From JAZOTM01 sp045657625 (GTDB lineage Bacteria > Bacillota > Clostridia > Lachnospirales > Lachnospiraceae): 55,924 nt of DNA. Shown here one piece after another: positions 51,026 through 55,924 of the stretch. The notes beneath the pieces are model-generated. The model was not told where the DNA came from. It saw only the letters and a program-made list of their open reading frames with translations, and made no database searches. The stretch is taken from contig JAZOTM010000005.1 of assembly GCA_045657625.1 (NCBI GenBank), positions 1-55,924 on the forward strand. Direction: 5' to 3'. The translations under genes were made by a program, and so were the position numbers. Position 1 is the stretch's first letter. The number at the start of each line of letters is the position of its first letter.

Positions 51026-53113
51026 CTAATCTTCTTCCTTATCCAGTTTGGACGCCCTTTCCTGAATTTGTTTTTCTTGGATGTCGCTAGGAGCCTGCTC
51101 GTATCTTGCAAACTCATAGGAGAAGCTTCCACCGCCTCCGGTCATGGCACGGAGTGTGGTGTTGTATCCATACAATTCCAGATAAGGAATGTCTGCCAGA
51201 ACTTCGGTTTTTCCATCTACCGGATTCATGCCGAGTACTCTGGCTCTTCTTTTATTGAGATCCCCCATAACATCACCGGTATAGGCATCTTCTACCAATA
51301 CCTTTAAGGATGCAATAGGCTCTAAAAGAACCGGATTCGCATCTAAGAAACCTTTCTTAAACGCCTGACTTGCTGCTACTTTGAAGGCCATTTCAGAAGA
51401 ATCTACCGGGTGGTATGATCCATCAAATAAAACAGCCTTTACACCAACAACCGGATATGCGGCAAGTGGTCCTTTTTGAACTGCTTCTTGAATACCCTTT
51501 TCAACTGCCGGGAAGTAATTCTTTGGAACGGCACCACCAACTACGGTTTGTTCAAACACGTAAGGTGTTTCCAAATCTCCGGAAGGTTCAAAGGTCATCT
51601 TTACATGACCATATTGGCCATGGCCACCGGTTTGTTTTTTGTATTTGTATTCTGTTTCTGCTTTCTTGCGAATGGTTTCACGGAAAGCAGTTTTTGGTTT
51701 GCTTAAAGTAATCTCTACTTTGTATTTCTCAAGAAGCTGACTTACGACTACTTCCAAATGCTGATCGCCCATACCATAAAGTAAGGTCTGACCGTTTTCA
51801 CTGTCATTTACTGCTTTTAAGGTCAAATCTTCCTGCATCATACGTTGCAATGCTTGAGAAATTTTGTCTTCATCACCTTTGTTCTTTGCTTTATACCGCA
51901 TAGAGGTATAAGGCGTAGAAATGGAAGTGCGAATGAATAAAATCGGATTTGCTTTTGTGGAAAGAGAATCTGTGGTGGCGGTATTGGTGAGTTTTGCCAA
52001 TGCACCGATATCTCCTGCATGCAATTCCTTTACTTCTTCGGCTTTTCCGGCTTTCATGACATAAACTTTACCGATTTTTTCTTCGGTATCTTTATGATGA
52101 TTGAATAAAACGTCATCGGTTTTGATGACACCGGAATTCACCTTTATCAAAGAATATTTTCCAATAAATGGATCCACAATGGTCTTAAATACATATGCGG
52201 ATTTTGGCTTGGAAAAATCATAATTTGCTTCGTAAACTTCGTTGGTTTTGGCATTGATACCTGCGCATGGACGTTTGTCCGGACTTGGTAAATACTTTAC
52301 GATATCTACCAGCAAAGTATACATGCCGCGTGCAAGAATATTGGATCCCATTAATACAGGAACAATACTGCCCTCTGCAACGTTTACGCGGAGTGCCTGA
52401 CGGATTTCATCATCCGAAAATTCTTCGCCGTTAAAATAGCGATCCATAAATTCTTCGCTGGTTTCTGCTACGGATTCCATCAAAACATCTCTGCAAAGAG
52501 AAAGGTTTTCCTGGGAATATTCCGGAACATTCATTTTTTCTACATCGCCTTTATCGGTCCATTTTTTTGCACGTTGCTGCAAAACATTGACATAACCGAT
52601 AAATGCTCCGTTCTCTCGAACCGGTAAGTGGAAAGGCGCAATTTTCTTGCCATAAAGAGCCTGTAAATCTTCCACTACCTGACGGTAACTGGCATCATCG
52701 ATATCCATTTCCGTTACGAAAAACATACGGGGTAATTTGTATTTTTCACAGATTTCCCATGCTTTCTTGGTACCGACTTCGATACCGTTCTTGCCGGATA
52801 CAACAATAATCGCTGCATCTGCTACGGAAACTGCTTCTTCTACTTCCCCCACAAAGTCAAAATAACCCGGGGTATCCAAAAAATTAATTTTGGTATCTTC
52901 CCAGATAATCGGAACAACAGAAGTATGAATAGAAAACTGACGTTTCACCTCTTCTTTGTCGAAATCACTGATGGTATTTCCGTCTGAAATCTTTCCCATG
53001 CGGTTTGTCATGCCGGATAGATATGCCATTGCTTCCAATAAACTTGTCTTACCGGCGCCACCGTGACCAAGTAGTACTACATTGCGAATCTTATCTGTCG
53101 TAAAAACGTTCAT
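51026..53113 (-). CDS. Elongation factor G-like GTPase (EF-G paralogue)
   Basis: A 695-residue five-domain translational GTPase related to EF-G. G1 is GHGGAGKT (16-23), switch II DTPG (80-83), but the G4 box reads TEMD (134-137) instead of NKMD and switch I is divergent (KRQFSIHTSVVPI). Domain IV has YHPVDSSEMAF and domain V YGYNTTLRAMTGGGGSFSYEFARYEQ. Such EF-G-like paralogues occur beside a canonical EF-G in many clostridia; their role is uncertain. Start supported by GGGAGG. Upstream is a weak promoter. Confidence 0.88.
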   Translation of the reverse strand: MNVFTTDKIRNVVLLGHGGAGKTSLLEAMAYLSGMTNRMGKISDGNTISDFDKEEVKRQFSIHTSVVPIIWEDTKINFLDTPGYFDFVGEVEEAVSVADAAIIVVSGKNGIEVGTKKAWEICEKYKLPRMFFVTEMDIDDASYRQVVEDLQALYGKKIAPFHLPVRENGAFIGYVNVLQQRAKKWTDKGDVEKMNVPEYSQENLSLCRDVLMESVAETSEEFMDRYFNGEEFSDDEIRQALRVNVAEGSIVPVLMGSNILARGMYTLLVDIVKYLPSPDKRPCAGINAKTNEVYEANYDFSKPKSAYVFKTIVDPFIGKYSLIKVNSGVIKTDDVLFNHHKDTEEKIGKVYVMKAGKAEEVKELHAGDIGALAKLTNTATTDSLSTKANPILFIRTSISTPYTSMRYKAKNKGDEDKISQALQRMMQEDLTLKAVNDSENGQTLLYGMGDQHLEVVVSQLLEKYKVEITLSKPKTAFRETIRKKAETEYKYKKQTGGHGQYGHVKMTFEPSGDLETPYVFEQTVVGGAVPKNYFPAVEKGIQEAVQKGPLAAYPVVGVKAVLFDGSYHPVDSSEMAFKVAASQAFKKGFLDANPVLLEPIASLKVLVEDAYTGDVMGDLNKRRARVLGMNPVDGKTEVLADIPYLELYGYNTTLRAMTGGGGSFSYEFARYEQAPSDIQEKQIQERASKLDKEED

Positions 53114-53149
53114 AGCAAAACCTCCCGATGTATATTTTCGTATGTATAT

Positions 53150-53178
53150 ATTTTACTAAAAAACTATTTTCAGAGCAA
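53150..53178 (-). promoter_or_regulatory. Possible promoter of the EF-G paralogue
   Basis: Minus strand TTGCTC (53173-53178), 17 bp, TAAAAT (53150-53155). The -35 matches only partly. Confidence 0.4.
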
Positions 53179-53335
53179 TGTCTTTATACAAAATGACTAG
53201 ATTTTTTCGATTCTTTTTGTGTATTTCCTCGTTCCTTCTATACAATAACAAAGGAATATGGTACTGATTTATATACAATGTAAACAAACTGTTAATAAAT
53301 TCGTGCATATTTTAGCGCTTTTACGCGTTAAACAA
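53179..53335. other. AT-rich divergent intergenic region
   Basis: The stretch between the EF-G-like and tyrA promoters. It holds no credible gene; a 64-codon frame at 53258-53452 has no ribosome binding site and runs into tyrA in another frame. I see no riboswitch-like structure. Confidence 0.5.
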
Positions 53336-53364
53336 TTGACGAAAATCGGGAAATTTACTATATT
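53336..53364 (+). promoter_or_regulatory. Promoter of tyrA-aroA
   Basis: TTGACG (53336-53341), 17 bp, TATATT (53359-53364), with a leader of about 27 nt containing GAGGAGG. Confidence 0.75.
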
Positions 53365-53397
53365 AAACAGAGTAGATTTTCACGAGGAGGCAAGGAA

Positions 53398-54492
53398 ATG
53401 GACGCAAAGAAAATCGGCTTTTTTGGTTTGGGTCTCATTGGTGGAACCATAGCCAGAAATTTGAAAGAACATCATCCGGAAATTCAGTTGATTGCAACCA
53501 GTTCTCGGAAAAGCACCATCGAAGAAGCTTATAATGAACAGGTCATCTCCAATCAGGATTTATTGCCTGTTACCGCATTCGCAGATTGTGATTATATATT
53601 TTTATGTGCACCGGTTAGCACCAATATTGCTTATTTGGAAGAATTAAAACCGGTCTTAAATGATCATTGTATTATTACAGACGTGGGAAGCGTAAAAGGG
53701 ACCACCCATAAAGCCATTCAAAAGCTGGGACTTTCCAAACAGTTTATTGGTGGGCATCCTATGGCCGGTTCTGAAAAAACAGGATTTGCCAACTCCCATT
53801 TGTATTTGTTTGAAAACGCTTACTATATTTTGACTCCGGAGCCAGAAGTTCCGGCAGAAAAAGTAGAGGAAATGAAGGAATTTGTGAAGGAAACCGGCGC
53901 GGTTCCTATGCTTCTTTCTTATGAAGAACATGATTTGGCCACCGCATCCATTTCACATTTGCCTCATATTATTTCCGGTGGTTTGGTGCATTTTGTAAAA
54001 GATCATGACAACGAAAAGCATACGATGAAGACCATAGCAGCCGGCGGATTCCGAGATATTACTCGTATCTCTTCTTCTTCGCCTGTTATGTTGGAAAATT
54101 TCTGTTTTGAAAATCGAGAGAATCTATTGCACTTATTAGAGGATTACCAGGCAATTCTTAATCGTGCAAAAGCGCTTTTGGAATCCAAAGACCGCGAGGC
54201 ACTCTTGCAATTTTTTCAGGAAGCCAAGGACTATCGAGATTCCCTGACTGTGGGACGCACAGGCAATATTATGCCACTCTTCGAATTGTATTTGGATTTG
54301 ATTGATAAGGAAGGTCAAATCGCAGATATTACGACGCTCCTTGCAAAGCATCATGTGAATATTAAGAATATTGGAATTCTTCATAATCGTGAGTTTGAAC
54401 AGGGCGTTTTGCATATTGAATTCTATGAAGAGAAAGCTTTAAAGACTGCGACAGAAATTTTAGCAGAAAATTATACTATTTATTTACGTTAA
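53398..54492 (+). CDS. tyrA: Prephenate dehydrogenase with ACT domain
   Basis: A 364-residue enzyme of tyrosine synthesis converting prephenate to 4-hydroxyphenylpyruvate. N-terminal Rossmann motif FFGLGLIGGTIARNL, then TDVGSVKGTTHKAI, IGGHPMAGSEKTGF and SHLPHIISGGLVHF. The C-terminal ACT domain (about 295-364, QIADITTLLAKHHVNIKNIG) should bind tyrosine for feedback control. GAGGAGG precedes the ATG at 53398. It is followed by aroA after 11 bp. Confidence 0.95.
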   Translation: MDAKKIGFFGLGLIGGTIARNLKEHHPEIQLIATSSRKSTIEEAYNEQVISNQDLLPVTAFADCDYIFLCAPVSTNIAYLEELKPVLNDHCIITDVGSVKGTTHKAIQKLGLSKQFIGGHPMAGSEKTGFANSHLYLFENAYYILTPEPEVPAEKVEEMKEFVKETGAVPMLLSYEEHDLATASISHLPHIISGGLVHFVKDHDNEKHTMKTIAAGGFRDITRISSSSPVMLENFCFENRENLLHLLEDYQAILNRAKALLESKDREALLQFFQEAKDYRDSLTVGRTGNIMPLFELYLDLIDKEGQIADITTLLAKHHVNIKNIGILHNREFEQGVLHIEFYEEKALKTATEILAENYTIYLR

Positions 54493-54503
54493 AGAGGTTT
54501 TAC

Positions 54504-55778
54504 ATGATTTTATATACAGCAAAAAGTATTCGCGGGGAAATCGAAATTCCCGGGGATAAATCCATTTCTCATAGATCTGTGATGTTTGGGGCCATTGCTC
54601 AAGGCTTGACAGAGGTGACACATTTCTTGGACGGTGCAGATTGCAATTCAACCATTGCCTGCTTTCGTGCACTTGGCGTAGAGATTGAAAAAAATGCGAA
54701 TCGCGTTTTGATTCATGGAAAAGGGTTGCATGGGTTACAGGAAAGCGCATCTTTATTGGATGTGGGAAATTCCGGTACAACTACCCGCCTTTTGGCCGGC
54801 ATCTTAGCAGGCCAAAGTTTTACAACGCGTTTAAACGGCGATGCTTCCATTCAGAAGCGTCCGATGAAACGTATTATGACACCGTTACAACAAATGGGTG
54901 CCCAGGTGATTTCTTTAAACAACAATGATTGTGCACCGTTGGAAATTTCCGGCGGTCACCTAAAAGGAATTACCTACCAATCTCCTGTGGCTTCCGCCCA
55001 GGTAAAATCATGTGTTTTATTAGCCGGTCTATATGCCGATGGAAAGACTACGGTTGTGGAGCCTGCCATTTCCAGAAATCATACAGAGATTATGCTTTCC
55101 GGATTCGGTGCAGAGATTACTTGCTCCGGAAATGCTGCCACAGTGGCTCCGGAGCCGACTTTAGTAGGACAACAAATTCATGTACCGGGGGATATTAGTT
55201 CTGCAGCTTATTTTATTGCTGCTGCTTTGCTTTGCCCAAATGCAGAATTACTTATAAAAAATGTGGGTATTAATCCTACCAGAGACGGATTCTTGCGTGT
55301 GGCAAAGGCCATGGGAGGAAACATTACACTTCTGAATGAACGCACAGTTTCCGGAGAAAAGGTGGCGGACTTATTGGTCAAATCTTCTTCTTTAAAAGGA
55401 ACGGTTGTAAGTGGAGAAATCATTCCTACGTTGATTGACGAGATTCCCATGATTGCAGTCATGGCTGCGTTTGCCGATGGAGAAACCGTCATTTCAGATG
55501 CAGCAGAATTAAAGGCAAAAGAATCCAATCGTATTGACACCGTAGTAGAAGGCCTTAGAAATCTTTCTGTTGAGGTAACCCCTAAGGAAGATGGTATGAT
55601 AATTCAAGGCGGCAAGGTGTCCGGTGGGAAAGTAAATTCTTATTTGGATCATCGAATTGCCATGTCCTTTGCTATCGCATCTTTGGCAAGTGATGGCCCG
55701 ATTGAAATTCAAGATGCAGATTGTGTAAATATTTCTTATCCGCATTTTTACGAAGATTTGAATCGACTGAAATTATAA
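54504..55778 (+). CDS. aroA: 3-phosphoshikimate 1-carboxyvinyltransferase (EPSP synthase)
   Basis: A 424-residue shikimate pathway enzyme joining shikimate-3-phosphate and PEP. N-terminal GDKSISHRSVMFGAIA with Lys, Ser and Arg ligands, LDVGNSGTTTRLLAGIL, GDASIQKRPMKRI, SPVASAQVKSCVLLAGL, and LIDEIPMIAVMAAFADG with the catalytic Asp-Glu region and RIAMSFAIASLAS. AGAGG precedes the ATG. Its stop codon is followed after 1 nt by copy 2 of the 102-bp repeat. Confidence 0.97.
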   Translation: MILYTAKSIRGEIEIPGDKSISHRSVMFGAIAQGLTEVTHFLDGADCNSTIACFRALGVEIEKNANRVLIHGKGLHGLQESASLLDVGNSGTTTRLLAGILAGQSFTTRLNGDASIQKRPMKRIMTPLQQMGAQVISLNNNDCAPLEISGGHLKGITYQSPVASAQVKSCVLLAGLYADGKTTVVEPAISRNHTEIMLSGFGAEITCSGNAATVAPEPTLVGQQIHVPGDISSAAYFIAAALLCPNAELLIKNVGINPTRDGFLRVAKAMGGNITLLNERTVSGEKVADLLVKSSSLKGTVVSGEIIPTLIDEIPMIAVMAAFADGETVISDAAELKAKESNRIDTVVEGLRNLSVEVTPKEDGMIIQGGKVSGGKVNSYLDHRIAMSFAIASLASDGPIEIQDADCVNISYPHFYEDLNRLKL

Positions 55779-55779
55779 G

Positions 55780-55881
55780 ACAAGAAAGAATGTCGCATGC
55801 GACATTCTCGCGCCAAGCGCGGTTGCATTTATGCAACATTTACATCTCGCGCGCGTGCGCTTCCATAGCGGAGCGCTTTTT
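55780..55881. repeat. 102-bp multi-hairpin repeat, copy 2
   Basis: Identical to 39932-40033. It starts 1 nt after the aroA stop. Its last inverted repeat (GCGCT-T-CC and GGAGCGC) followed by TTTTTT could itself terminate the tyrA-aroA transcript. Confidence 0.9.
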
Positions 55882-55924
55882 TATATAATAAGAAATTCGA
55901 AGGAATTTCTTATTATATAAAAAA
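55877..55924. repeat. Variable terminal palindrome of repeat copy 2
   Basis: A perfect 22-bp stem (55877-55898 with 55903-55924) and loop GAAG. Its sequence differs from that of copy 1, yet it keeps the T-run/A-run outer pairs. It ends exactly at the window edge. Confidence 0.85.

Noticed and set aside
53258..53452. 64-codon open frame before tyrA
   Set aside because: No ribosome binding site, spans the tyrA promoter and enters tyrA in another frame.

Overview
The window is a 55.9 kb stretch of low-GC, gene-dense chromosome from a Clostridia-type Firmicute, most likely a member of the Lachnospiraceae. The basis is the set of housekeeping families (SepF, Rex, SpoVB-type flippase, SpoIIIE/FtsK, RlmH, YlmH, MutSL without a methylation system), strong GGAGG-type ribosome binding sites, and clostridial gene orders such as mutS-mutL-miaA-ynbB, mreBCD-pbp2-minC-rodA-mgsA and phoH-(HD)-ybeY. 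I see no prophage, transposase, CRISPR array, rRNA or tRNA gene.

Layout. 1-2390: a small conserved hypothetical gene behind a short tandem repeat, a XerC/D-like tyrosine recombinase and D-aminoacyl-tRNA deacylase. 2596-8214 (minus): a cytidylate-kinase-like gene, then a sepF/ylm-type division cluster (HlyD-like protein, yggS, sepF, ylmH, lspA, rluD). 8280-8699: a P-loop orphan with its own promoter and terminator. 8780-32567 (minus): a nearly gapless co-directional run of 20 genes from rlmH to a D,D-carboxypeptidase lipoprotein: rlmH, phoH, HD-like, ybeY, flippase, DUF308, two flavoproteins, mutS, mutL, miaA, ynbB, mreB, mreC, mreD, pbp2, minC, rodA, mgsA, dacA-like. 32680-33752 (plus): a small membrane protein and xpt. 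33847-39843 (minus): zinc-ribbon/TPR membrane protein, folD, ftsK, glgA. 40107-45838 (minus): yebC, corC-like, alr, nnr, a coiled-coil unknown and rex. 45922-49555: icd and leuS. 49682-53113: a secreted repeat/propeller protein and an EF-G paralogue. 53398-55778 (plus): tyrA and aroA.

Functional picture. Much of the window serves cell-wall elongation and division (MreBCD, PBP2, RodA, MinC, SepF, FtsK, Alr, D,D-carboxypeptidase, lipid flippase), translation and RNA maturation (RlmH, YbeY, RluD, MiaA, Dtd, LeuS), mismatch repair, and redox control (Rex, Nnr, Icd).

The most interesting signals are: (1) a 102-bp multi-hairpin repeat present in two identical copies (39932-40033 and 55780-55881), each followed by a palindrome of different sequence but the same architecture; (2) several 'nearly normal' proteins whose key residues are replaced: MgsA with Ala at the catalytic Asp position, MinC without the MinD-binding RSGQ motif in a locus that lacks minD/minE, an MreB with KKP instead of EEP, and a PgpH-like protein whose HD dyad reads YR; (3) a PBP2 with a roughly 240-residue insertion; (4) genes whose promoter -10 box lies so close to the start codon that the mRNA would be leaderless or nearly so.
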